From the NCBI GenBank assembly GCA_028455995.1, contig JABELC010000005.1, forward strand, positions 3,472,001-3,536,000: a DNA stretch of 64,000 bases, written 5' to 3'. Origin of the DNA: Scleromitrula shiraiana (Eukaryota; Ascomycota; Leotiomycetes; Helotiales; Sclerotiniaceae). The notes below the pieces were generated by a model, which saw nothing but the letters and a program-made list of their open reading frames with translations, was not told the DNA's origin and did not search any database. Shown here one piece after another: positions 46,900 to 57,316 of this stretch. The translations under genes and the position numbers were made by a program. Numbering within the stretch: the first letter of the stretch is position 1; every line of letters begins with the position of its first letter.

Positions 46900-49800
46900 C
46901 TATATTTCAAGAACCCTCTCGGGATGAAACGACCCTTCTGGATGAGTTCCGTGGGCTCCCCCCCTTTCCGGATTTCCTTTCTGATTGCAAAGAAATCTAA
47001 GTCCATTTGCTCTGACCTGTCCATAAGGAGCATTATAATGCGTATGGCCAAAAATCCACGCATCCCTCTTATCCAACAGCGGAATAGTCGTTTTGACAGA
47101 AGTATGATCATAAGCATGTTTCCGTAGAGCATCCAACCCCTCAAACTGTATCCCATCGATAATATCCGTTGCGTATTTCGAACTACTATTCCGTACATCC
47201 ATCGGTACCGGCCTAGGCGAAGTCTGATGGGGCGCCGAGGTTCCACTTCGCGATGGTGGATGATGCGTTATTATGAGGATTCGCGTTTTCGTTTCAAACA
47301 GCTTGTTGTTGCGTATCTTTTCCACCTGGGTACGTATCCATCGGATGGAATTTCCATGTCGCAGATTTCTATCCGCGACTGTTTCTCCGCTTATTTCATC
47401 CCTAATGATTTGGTTCCCACCCACATGAGTCCACAACGTGCAACCTAGAATCGCTACTTTCCCCCCGGCCTCATCGTGCAACTCTACCTTCTCATTCTCC
47501 AAGAGCTTAAGCTTCCCCTGCATATCCTTATCGCTCTCGAATTTCCGCGCAATTGCCAATCCACTTTTAAACGTTTCCGAGCCGGCCGAGAATTCGCGAT
47601 TCCCAAGAACGAGAAATATTTGCTTGAGTACTTGCTTGGCGCACATTCTGATGAGGAAAGCTCGGTAACTGACTTGATGTGGGCCATCGACAGCTAATCG
47701 ACCAATATCTCCGGCTAGGATTAGATATGGTGCTGTGGGGGTAAAATCCCATCCATTGTATGTTTCATTTGCTCGTATCCCTTGTTCGAGATGCAGATCC
47801 GACATGTAGTGGAGTCGAATGGTGTTACGACTAGCTTTTGGAGCTGGACCAGCTATGCTTCCGAAGGGACTGGGTCTTGTAGCGGATATGGTGGCTGCTG
47901 ATACTGGTATTGCTCCTGGCTTTGCTCCTGGTTTTGCTCCTGGTTTTGCTCCTGGTTTTGCTCCTGGTCTTGATCCTGGTCTTGATCCTGGTTTTGATAT
48001 CGGCATTAATGGCGGTAATGATCCAGGTGTTACTCCCGGTGCAACTGCCGCTGCCACCTCCGCTGCAACTGGTGCTGTGGATACGGTTGATGGTGCCTGT
48101 GGTCGAGTACTGCTAGATGCTTGAACAGGATAAAAAAGATCTAGCTCTTCGAGAGGTAATCTGCGTAGAAAATCAAGCATTGTATTACGCATGCCATTAA
48201 ATTGCGCTTCCGACATTCGAGATTGAATCTCTGAGATGGTATGGAGAAATGGTTCTTGTGGGGGTGGTGGTGGAGGCGGTTGAGGACCTGCAGGTGGAGG
48301 CTGTGTACCTGCAGGTTGCGTATAACCGTATAATGAACCGCCAGCTTGTGAAGCTGGAATTTGTGTGGTTTGTTGTTGGGTACTTGGAGCTTGAGTGCCT
48401 GGAGCTTGAAAAGATGGAGCTTGTGTAGTTGGTCTTTGAGTACTTGGACCCTGAATGCCTGGAGTTTGAAAAGTAGGAGCTTGTGTTGTTTGTGCTTGTG
48501 TGCCAAGAGCTTGAGTACTTGGAGGCGGAAAGACTGAAGCTTGTATAGTTTGGGGTTGAGTACCCGTAGCTTCGGTTCCTGGAGGTTGACTTCCAGGAGG
48601 TTGAGTTCCAGGAGGCTGAGTTCCTGGAGGTTGAGTTCTTGGAGGTTGAAGACTTGGAGGTTGAAGACCTGGAGGCGGAGATGGAGGTGGAGGCTGAGAT
48701 GAAGGTCTTGAACGTATAGATCTTGGGGATGAAGAATATCGACGTCGTGGACGTTGAAATATATTCTCATCGAGTTGCATCCATCCAGCCATACGTATAT
48801 GAAGCCCCTGAAATAACTCATTGTAATCTTCTTCGGTGAATTGCGATTTCAATTGCATAAAATAATTTCCGTAAGTATTGATATCAAGATCTTCCGCCGA
48901 ATCTTGAGGAAGATATGATTCCATCTCAGCCCATATATCTCTCGCTCTCTGCAAGGTTATTAGCCTTCGATTTTTTGCTATTTCTCTGAATATTCGTATA
49001 AGATATCCTACATAACCTGCTCTTCTTCGGTGTATCATTCGAAGCTCCTCACTGGCAACTAGATGTTCAAAATATACTCTAATATCTCCTGGAATACACA
49101 GATTTCTTATTCTCACTCTGACCTGATCAAGGGTAATTCCAACGTTTGAAAATATTCTTTCGAATAAAATATCCTGTGTTAATACATCCGTTTCTGGTGT
49201 ATGGTGCCAAATTATCCAACTGCGACCTCTAGGACGGTATGGTGTCCATAACACGACTACTCTAGCATCCGAATCAACGGGATGCTTATTATTCCACAAA
49301 CGAATCGCCGTTTCTTCTTCAATTTCAAAACTATTGTAGGTAGCATGCCTGCACACTTCCATAAGATATGCTATCCAACCAGGCCGTCCTCTATGAATGT
49401 CGTAAAGATATCGGTGATTTCGTAGCCCTTTGAAGTAGTTATACAACCTACGATCATTTGGAAATAGACGCCTGGCTAATGATCGCGCTCGTTGCCATGT
49501 GATATTAGGGTCTTGTAACTCATTTTCCCATCTATTGTACTTAAGGTGTGATGCCCAGCACCTTATTGCATGAGCATTGGTATAGCGCCTACCCTTAGAT
49601 ACCCCATTCCATAAGTTTGTAATAAAATTCACCCAACCACGGGCTCCTTTATGAGTAGCTTGCAAATAAGGATTTTCTACTATCTGGTTGAATAGTGTGA
49701 TATAATCAGCCGGGAAATTTGCGATTAAGACTCTTACGTCTTGAAACGAGCATTCGGGGTCTGTGATTCTTTCCCATTGCCTGGGGGAAAATTTGATTGT

Positions 49801-50172
49801 GAATGGGACACATTCTTCAAACGGAAGTTGGTTTATCTCCATATTAGCTTCCTCTTCCGACAATTGAGGATCTTCAATATCAGGTGGGATAACTGGCGCT
49901 TTGACAACTGCCGGTTTAATAACTGGTGGTGGCTCATTCTCTAGTCCCAACCTTCTCACCCCTGTATAAGGAGGTGGCGTCGATCTTCCTACCTCTCTGT
50001 TGGCTATGACGCCCCGGTCATAAATCCGCTCACCAGGAGTTGTGGTGACATATTCGACATTTCTTGCAACTCTTTTAGCCCTAGGCTGGTTTCCTACATC
50101 AACTCCATAAACATCGAGGCTATCTTCTCCGGCAGCTTCTAGATCAAAGGGATAAACCCGTTTTGGAGGCAT
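46900..50172 (-). CDS. Calcineurin-like metallophosphoesterase fused to an unrecognised N-terminal repeat region
   Basis: Single exon of 1090 aa. The C-terminal ~300 residues form a metallophosphoesterase: MSDLHLE (~787), LILAGDIGRL (~805), VLGNREF (~857), ILGCTLWTHV (~900), ILIITHHPP (~970) and GHTHYN (~1042). In the family the third motif is GNH(D/E). Here the catalytic histidine is arginine, so activity may be reduced or lost. The N-terminal part (~120-470) contains four related segments, each with an 'H-x-x-R-x-G-(W/Y)' landmark (~176, ~261, ~383, ~461) and a following helical stretch. I do not recognise this domain. The two regions are linked by ~300 residues of Pro/Gln/Thr-rich imperfect repeats (TQPPG, TQAPS) and a KPGA repeat (47919-47970). 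Family proteins are normally about 300 aa. Confidence 0.85.
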   Translation of the reverse strand: MPPKRVYPFDLEAAGEDSLDVYGVDVGNQPRAKRVARNVEYVTTTPGERIYDRGVIANREVGRSTPPPYTGVRRLGLENEPPPVIKPAVVKAPVIPPDIEDPQLSEEEANMEINQLPFEECVPFTIKFSPRQWERITDPECSFQDVRVLIANFPADYITLFNQIVENPYLQATHKGARGWVNFITNLWNGVSKGRRYTNAHAIRCWASHLKYNRWENELQDPNITWQRARSLARRLFPNDRRLYNYFKGLRNHRYLYDIHRGRPGWIAYLMEVCRHATYNSFEIEEETAIRLWNNKHPVDSDARVVVLWTPYRPRGRSWIIWHHTPETDVLTQDILFERIFSNVGITLDQVRVRIRNLCIPGDIRVYFEHLVASEELRMIHRRRAGYVGYLIRIFREIAKNRRLITLQRARDIWAEMESYLPQDSAEDLDINTYGNYFMQLKSQFTEEDYNELFQGLHIRMAGWMQLDENIFQRPRRRYSSSPRSIRSRPSSQPPPPSPPPGLQPPSLQPPRTQPPGTQPPGTQPPGSQPPGTEATGTQPQTIQASVFPPPSTQALGTQAQTTQAPTFQTPGIQGPSTQRPTTQAPSFQAPGTQAPSTQQQTTQIPASQAGGSLYGYTQPAGTQPPPAGPQPPPPPPPQEPFLHTISEIQSRMSEAQFNGMRNTMLDFLRRLPLEELDLFYPVQASSSTRPQAPSTVSTAPVAAEVAAAVAPGVTPGSLPPLMPISKPGSRPGSRPGAKPGAKPGAKPGAKPGAIPVSAATISATRPSPFGSIAGPAPKASRNTIRLHYMSDLHLEQGIRANETYNGWDFTPTAPYLILAGDIGRLAVDGPHQVSYRAFLIRMCAKQVLKQIFLVLGNREFSAGSETFKSGLAIARKFESDKDMQGKLKLLENEKVELHDEAGGKVAILGCTLWTHVGGNQIIRDEISGETVADRNLRHGNSIRWIRTQVEKIRNNKLFETKTRILIITHHPPSRSGTSAPHQTSPRPVPMDVRNSSSKYATDIIDGIQFEGLDALRKHAYDHTSVKTTIPLLDKRDAWIFGHTHYNAPYGQVRANGLRFLCNQKGNPERGGAHGTHPEGSFHPERVLEI

Positions 50173-52290
50173 GATTTCTGTTGATTGAAATATCGCAGAT
50201 AGTAACCAGCTTGTGGAAAATGTTGATTGTTAATGAGAGCCATATATTCTTCATGCGATAGTACTTAAGATTTTATTTCTCCTTTATGGATAAATTTCAT
50301 TCATATTTTTTATATAAACTTTGAGGTATTTATTGTTGCTTCTTTATCAAAATTCACTCCAATACAGATCCGGTCGAGTTTTTTTTGGAACTCATCCAAA
50401 GGCCTTTGTTTATTATACAATAACAAAAGCAATAAAGAGAGATTACTATTTATTTATTTTTTTGCAAAGAACTCCCTCTTGACAGCAAAGACGTGGTAAG
50501 GCTTCTCAGATTCTGGTAAAAACAAAAGGTAGTCGCTCGAACACGATTATACTATGTTCACTGGAACGGGCAGAATTGGCACTCTAAGCTGAGAGCACCT
50601 ACAAGCACTCTTTCAAGTCAATAGATTCTGGTAAACAAGACTGAATCTGAAATATCAATTAGTCAGGGACATATCACACTCATAGTCTGACTGAGATTTT
50701 GACACGCTCGTGTGAGATCTTCAAATTTCGCTGAGCTTCAGAGAAACTATATGGATTCTTTAATGCGTCGTTAACACACTGAAGGTTATTTTGTATCATC
50801 AAAATCCCATGCACTTGCTGTTGGTTTATATTATTGGTAATTCGTAGTTCTTCTGTTGCAAAATGTAGTGATACAACAGGATGCTTTCGTCATATATTGA
50901 TTAATTAATGCACACCGTATTCGTGAATATGCAAGAAAGAAAGGGATTTCAACGCTTGTCATGGATATGGTGTATCAATTTATACTAATACTTGAATCGC
51001 CATGATGTCGATGTTGAGTTGCCAGACATATTGGTGTCGGTTGCATTGGAGAAAATTTTACTGTTGTGTTCCAATAGGTCATCGGAAATTTCTCAACCTT
51101 TTTCCGATGCTATGTCAAGCCAATGTCTCACAGGAAACGAGAAAATCACCGCACTCGAGCCGCATACCGAAACATTCCTGTATTCATCATACGATAAAAC
51201 AACTTTCAAGAATCCTATGTGACAATAAAAAACTAAAATACGAACACAGAGAACGAAACTATCATCAGTATAGAATCCAAAGTCGGACCTTCCTCAGTGA
51301 TGCCGAGAAAACGGGTGATGAGCCGAGTGCAATACGAACAGAGCTGGCCACCGATTCCAATCCTGGCCCGCCTGGATGACTGGCGTTATATATTTAATAC
51401 GATTGGTTAAGAAGACATTGAATTTGAATGATCCATAGAGTAGAAAATCCCATGTTGGTCGTTTGTACTAATTTGTTTAGAGCAGCTGTTGGCGCAAACG
51501 TTTCATTACCACTTAACTACAGGTAGAATGCTTCATGCATAACATTTCCATTCGATATGTATTCTCAATCCCCTTGACCTGCATAATTTTAACGCCTATA
51601 CATATTCAGCTCGGGAAGCCTTGAGATGATGATTATGAAGAGACGAATTAGACGTCTCGTCTACCACATTTCGAATGTTCCTGACATCAGCTGTTCCAAG
51701 TGTCTGCTAGTCTTCATATGCCAATGAATACATTCAAAATACATGGCACATAAGTTGTGTAAGCTAAGGTATTGAAGTCACATGGTTAGTATCGTTAACA
51801 CGAGAAATTCCCCTGATGCTTCAAACCTTATGCGGGTCCCCGGTTTGATTCTTCTTCAAAATAGAACCCAGGTGGAAATGTTGCATTCAAACCTATTTAG
51901 GCTAAGCATCTGCCAATCTACTCATGATTCTACAATTTTTTACATAATCGTTCGGCTACTCCCAATGAAGAAACCTCAGTTGTGTTCTTTAATGCTTTAC
52001 AATTGGAAATCAAATACGAGTCTGACTCCATGAAGAGGTGCATGAAAGAGGCAGAGAAGTGGTGATCCAAGAGCGTTCTTGTGTACAGGTTGGCGTTGGT
52101 GGCTTTTCTATCTTGTATGTTTGGCGAGCAACCGTCTTTCATATCTTGCAGCTTACTGCTTGACAAAATATTATAAAGATATTTGGAAACCCCCAATGGA
52201 CATTTCCCTTGCTTCAGATTTATATCCACATTGATATCTCTAAATCACCACTACAGGATTCTTGATTGATTATCCACTTTCGAAGTGATC
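50173..52290. other. Intergenic, no gene recognised
   Basis: The left part is the promoter side of the metallophosphoesterase gene, and the right part is the tyrosinase promoter. Overlapping frames at 50992-51379 and a minus frame at 51930-52229 are open but have no family features, so they are not called. Confidence 0.4.
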
Positions 52291-54542
52291 ATGGCACCAA
52301 AACTTTTGAAGGGCCTTACGGCTCTCTCAATGTTGTTAAGTTCTGCTATGGGTTCGCCGCTTTTAAAAAGTGATAACTTGGACAAACGAGCGACTTATTC
52401 CATCACGGGTGTTCAGGATAGTGGTATACAGCCCCGTCTGGAGATTCGTCAACTCGCTGCAGATCCTGTCCAGTTCAATTTGTTCCTTTTAGCTATGATA
52501 CAATTCCAATCAATTGATCAAAGTCAAATGCTATCTTTCTATCAAATTGGTGGTATGTCTGTATTCTTCTGTGATTATCTTACTAGTAAATACTAACAAA
52601 AATTAGGCATCCACGGTTATCCGCTTGTTCCTTGGGATGGTGTCCAAGGGACTGGGTATAATGGGTACTGTGCTCATGGATCAAATCTATTCGGCCCATG
52701 GCATAGACCATATCTTGCTGTATTTGAGCAACAGATTCATGCAGCAGGTGTTTCAATTGCCGCACAATTCCCAAGTGGTGGTGTTGAGAAAGCATATCAT
52801 GAGGCATCATTGAAACTTAGGATACCATATTGGGATTGGGCAATTATTCCTGAAGATGGAGGACCTATCTTACCGGATGTTCTAAGCAATCCAACTTCCT
52901 CTGTTACATACCCTAATGGAACCCAAGCAACTGTACCAAATCCGCTGTATTCATACAAATTCCATCCACTAGTACCAAGCGATATACTGGTAAGTTTATA
53001 ATCTATATCAGTATATTGATGTGAAAGTTAACGCATCATGTAGAACAATTTCCCATTTAGCGCATGGAACGAGACACTGAGATGGCCAACATCTTATGAT
53101 CCCACAGCTACAAGTCAAGAGAATTTGGCAGAGTTACAATTAGGCGCCAATCAACCTAATTTCCGAACTCAACTCATGACATTGTTCTCCAACTACCAAG
53201 TGAGTACAACTCTTTGATATCCACAAATCATTTTGGTGCTTTAATCCGTCAGGAATAAAATATGCTAATCATTATCATAGAGGTACAACACTTTTAGTAA
53301 TAAAGGGTCAGGAATCGCTGGATTTGGCAATGTAGGTAAGTGTGAATGACAGGTATCTCTCGTCAATGCTGAAAACTAACAACATACAGAATCCATTCAC
53401 GACACAGTCCATACTATTACTGGAGGTTTCGCTTACATCGGCCACATGTTAGTATTATCATGTCCTATGCTCTATTAAAGAACAATAATCTTTTCTATCA
53501 ACATTTTCAAGCATCTTTGAAGTGACAAGGAAATTCTTAAACCAAACACTAACTCTAGAATTTCATAGGACTTCTGTTCCCGTTGCTGCATTTGATCCAA
53601 TTTTCTGGTTTCATCATGCGAATATTGATAGATTCCTGGCGATTTGGCAAACCATATATCCAGATACCTATGTCGAACCCACTGTACAAGGTGCATCAAC
53701 CTGGACAATCGCATCTGGATCAACCCAAAATCAATATTCTCGTAAGTTATCACTCTAATACAATGTTTTTATGAAGTACCAAACACTGATATGTTGATTC
53801 TCAGCATTAACCCCATTTCATCAAGATACAAATGGAAAATTTTATTCTTCAGCCGATGTCCGTAACGTCGAAACACTAGGCTACAGCTACCCAGAAATTG
53901 TGGACCATCCCACAAACGCATCTCTTCAAGCCACAATCGCCAGTCTATACGCCGATTCATCCGCAACCAACTCTAAACGTCAAGATGTCAATGCTACGCT
54001 CGCACGTGATTACCTTGTAAGAATTGATTTGCCATGGACCGCGATGAATGGAACTTATTCCGTTGCTGTATTCTTGGGGAAAACAAATGCCACGCCTGAG
54101 CAATGGGCTAGAGATCCAGCATACGTGGGTATGCATGCCACGTTAGGAGATGAAGCTATAACTCCCAACAGTAAGCAGTATTCATATTTTCCCCAGCCCA
54201 GTCGCTCAAAGTCCTCTTTCTTTTCGGGTCTTTCATGATTTACTGGCTAAACCAATTTCGATAGATCTCGTAGCCTCAAGCAATGTCCATCTAACCGATT
54301 CCCTTCTCGCCAAATACAAACAAGGCGCACTATCCGATCTCGAGGAATCAACCATCATCTCTTATCTCACCGCCAATCTGAACTGGAAACTTCAAAAAGA
54401 TGGATCTGAAATCGCTATTAACACTTTGACGGATGTAAAAGTTACCGTGGAATCGATCCAGAATGCGGCTCCGAATGCATTAGGTACTTTTGCTAATTAT
54501 AGATGGGTGGGTGACTTTAAGGAGTATCCGGGGGTTCTGTAA
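52291..54542 (+). CDS. Secreted tyrosinase (type-3 copper oxidase)
   Basis: Eight exons: 52291-52552, 52607-52989, 53044-53199, 53281-53335, 53390-53447, 53569-53741, 53805-54170 and 54265-54542, product 576 aa. It oxidises phenols to o-quinones for melanin formation or cross-linking. The signal peptide (~1-22) is followed by DKR (~residue 33), a probable Kex2 cleavage site. The CuA site is marked by IHGYPLVPW, a Cys-x-His pair in GYCAHG (thioether type) and FGPWHRPYLAVFE. The CuB site is marked by SIHDTVH and DPIFWFHHANIDRFLAIWQ. The C-terminal lid domain follows and would be removed on activation. Intron 5 has two in-frame acceptors; using the earlier one (near 53512) would insert about 19 residues before TSVPVAAFDP. 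The CTAAC just before 53568 favours the later one. Several N-glycosylation sites (NGT, NET, NAT) fit secretion. Confidence 0.93.
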
Positions 54543-54932
54543 ATTTCAGAGGGAAGGGTTGAACGAGGGGTTTAATACGTATTAGTCCGGAGGTTGTGTA
54601 TTACATAGCGAGGCTGTTGATGGATGGGTGGGAATCTTGGGAAAAGTCCATCCAGATGAATAGGGATATTGGGATTTCATTTTGGTGGTAATTTGAGTCT
54701 TCATTATTCTTGTTGTATAAGCTTGAACTAGAAATTTGAATTCCTCGTTTCTCGCAGACCATATTCGTTACCAAGGTCCATGAAACAGGGCTGGCACTTC
54801 CCAATCATTAAACACAAGGCCGCTACTTACTGCTGCCAATGCTTTGACTTGGAAACTAGGTGTTCACTGCACAAGCCTGTTAAATCTTCTATTCAGCAGT
54901 TGACACAAGAAAATGGAAATTGATTCAACCTA
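54543..54932. other. 3' flank of the tyrosinase gene
   Basis: Spacer up to the transposon. No gene is seen. The last two bases (54931-54932, TA) are the transposon target site. Confidence 0.4.
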
Positions 54933-56291
54933 CAGTACTAGGCAACTTATATTTAAGCGAGCTCAAAATCACCCTAATCTATTATTGTACCACCATTTTT
55001 TTAAATTTAATTAAAAATCAATCAATAATTATAATTCTATAATTTTAATAAAATAAAGAGTTTATAATTCGATTTATAATATAATATAAATTTTATAATA
55101 ATAATATTATAATAAAATTTAATATTTTATATATTATTTTTATTTAATTATATAAGTTTTAATTTTGTTAGATATACTAAAATATAAATTTTTAAATAAA
55201 GAATTATTTAATATATTTTATATTATTTGTAAATAAGATTTTAAATATTATTAATTATATTTTGTTTAATTTTTTATGTATTTGAATTTTAGAAATATTT
55301 TTATTATTTTTATTTTAAAATAATATTAGATATATTTGATAAAATTAAAATTAAAAGAGTATAAAGATTAATTAATAATTAAAGAGATTTTTTAATTTTT
55401 AAATTAGTTTTTTATTTTATAGATATAGTATATAGATATATTATTTTATTAAAATTAATATTCTAGATTTAACTATTTGAATATAAATTGAACATTTGTA
55501 TTAAGTATTTTGAAGTATAAATTTATATTATATTTATTCTTTTTTGATTTAAAATTTTGATTTATTATATATAAATTTATATATTTAATATTTTAAAAGT
55601 TTTTTAGATTATAATTTTTATATTTTTATATGTATTATAGGTTTGTATTATTTTAAAATTGTATATTTTATTTAAAATATAGAATTTTTATTTTTGTTTA
55701 ATAAAATATTTATTATTTTAATAGATTAATTTTTATTTTTTTATAATTTATTTTTTTTATTCTAAATATTATATAAATTATTTAAGTGTATGTTTTAATA
55801 TAAGTTTTAATCTTTTTTTAGTTTTTTAATTAAATATTTTAAATATTTTTAAAATTTTTTTAATAATAATGATTGAGTATTATATTTTATATATATTGAT
55901 TGTTTTTTAGTAAATTGTTTTTAAATATAATTGTATAAAATATATAATAAAATATTTATTTTAATTAGTATATGATTTTTATTAAAAAGTTTGAAATAAA
56001 GATTTTTTTTGTTGTATAATTTATTTTATTATATAGTATATTGAATCGTGTTTTTATTTAAATTAAAGTTTTTAGTGATTTTGTATAAATTAACTCTTTT
56101 TTTTGTTTTATTAGCGATTTTACTATATTGATATAAATTAAGATATTGTTTTTTAATTCTATTATTATTTATTGAATATAAAGAAATGTATATTGAAGGT
56201 ATTGTGATTAATATAAAAAGGTATAATAGAGGTTTGACGCGTAAAAACATGTCTTTTTAAAATTCGCTTAAATATGTGTTGTGGGTCACTG
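54933..56291 (-). mobile_element. Degenerate Tc1/mariner-like transposon, copy A (1359 bp)
   Basis: The left end CAGTACTAGGCAACTT... and the right end (read inward on the minus strand) CAGTGACCCACAACAC... both continue into ATATTTAAGCGA at identical spacing. This gives an imperfect inverted repeat of about 28 bp: CAGT-N6-CAAC-N2-ATATTTAAGCGA. TA flanks both ends (54931-54932, 56292-56293), the target duplication used by this superfamily. Length fits intact Tc1-type elements. Near the right end on the minus strand a fragment reads YKITKNFNLNKNTIQYTI, a helix-turn-helix like that of Tc1 transposases. The interior is nearly pure A/T with stops in all frames, as expected after RIP. The same family occurs inverted at 61142-62145. 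Confidence 0.85.
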
Positions 56292-56293
56292 TA

Positions 56294-56453
56294 AAGCAAC
56301 AACCAATAGAAAAAATACATTTCCCCTCCTCCCCACCACCCCACCACCCAACACCTAACACCTAAGACCCGGCACTGAACACCAAGCACTTAGCACTCAA
56401 CACTCCACACGCAACATCTTCCGGCGCAAAAAGACGCAAAAAATGAAATATTG
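56294..56453. other. C/A-rich tract between transposon and tRNA
   Basis: Strongly strand-biased, with imperfect CACCTAACACC / CACTTAGCACTC units (about 56325-56410). It may be 3' flank of the tRNA. No gene is seen. Confidence 0.35.
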
Positions 56454-56543
56454 GGGCGTTGCCCGGGATTGAACCGGGGACCTCTTACAAGTTAGAGCGT
56501 TGAAACTCCCTAAGCAAGAATTATACCACTAAACCACAACACC
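56454..56543 (-). tRNA. tRNA-Pro (anticodon AGG) with intron
   Basis: Read on the minus strand. The acceptor stem GGTGTTG pairs with CAACGCC, with discriminator C. The D-arm region TGGTTTAGTGGTATAATTC has box A character. The anticodon stem CTTGC pairs with GTAAG. The loop begins TTAGGG, giving anticodon AGG. The T-arm CCCGG-TTCAATC-CCGGG contains box B (GGTTCAATCC). About 18 extra bases (AGTTTCAACGCTCTAACT) follow position 37, where nuclear tRNA introns sit. The length of 90 nt equals 72 plus 18. Confidence 0.9.
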
Positions 56544-57316
56544 GGTTTGTTACTTCCACACTGGTTTGTTGCTTCCAAACTCGGACAATCAAATATATAT
56601 GCTGAGATCACTTAGGTAAGTTGTTAATAACAATACTCGGTTAAATTAAAATTGAAGCACGCGCAAAATAAGCGAATCGTCTCAAAATCGATGATTTTAT
56701 ACACTTTCGGCAGGATATAAGCACGCAATTAAGTTAGAGCTATCCATTGATGAAATGTTATTCCAGTGAGTTAGAATCGTTGTAGATAAAACATAAAGAA
56801 AAGTAGAGATGGATTGGTTGATGATCTTAGGATGGAAAAGCGGGGTATTTAAATGGAATTAATGGCTACGCGGGTCTCTACAATGTACTGTACCGGTGCG
56901 ATCATGCAACATGCATATGTTCGTTCCAAGGATATCTAGGTATAATAAGTAAAGGGAAACAAAAGAAGCAATCATTTTCTAATTTTCTAATTGGCTAATT
57001 TTGTGTTTTCTCAAACTCACCAAACTAAAAAAATATTACGTAGATTTTTGAGAACTCCAAGAGCCTGGGCAAAAAAAAAACTAAGTTGTAAATCAGTAGG
57101 AACTTCCTTAGTAAGAACTCTAGTAAGCGATCTTTGTAAATTCAATGCTATGATGCTTTTACTCATTTTGATCAACAATGCATATCATTTGCATTTTATG
57201 AGACCCGATACATCCAAATTTATCTTCACATCAATCTCATGAGTTGTTTCTTTGATCCCAATGTACTTGTCACATTCACCGTGCCACCCGCAGTTCTCGA
57301 AAGCAAGTTTAATGTA
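56544..57316. other. Intergenic, nothing recognised
   Basis: No gene is supported; the short plus frame at 56991-57242 is not convincing. TTTGTTRCTTCCA occurs twice at 56546-56577, immediately upstream of the tRNA. Confidence 0.35.

Noticed and set aside
48141..48821. 226-codon minus frame rich in Leu/Gln/Lys
   Set aside because: Out-of-frame reading of the Pro/Gln repeat region in the metallophosphoesterase gene.
50992..51379. Overlapping plus-strand frames of 76 and 125 codons
   Set aside because: No family features, no intron support, two frames equally open and unusual Cys/His composition.
51930..52229. Minus frame of 99 codons upstream of the tyrosinase
   Set aside because: Overlaps the expected tyrosinase promoter and has no recognisable features.
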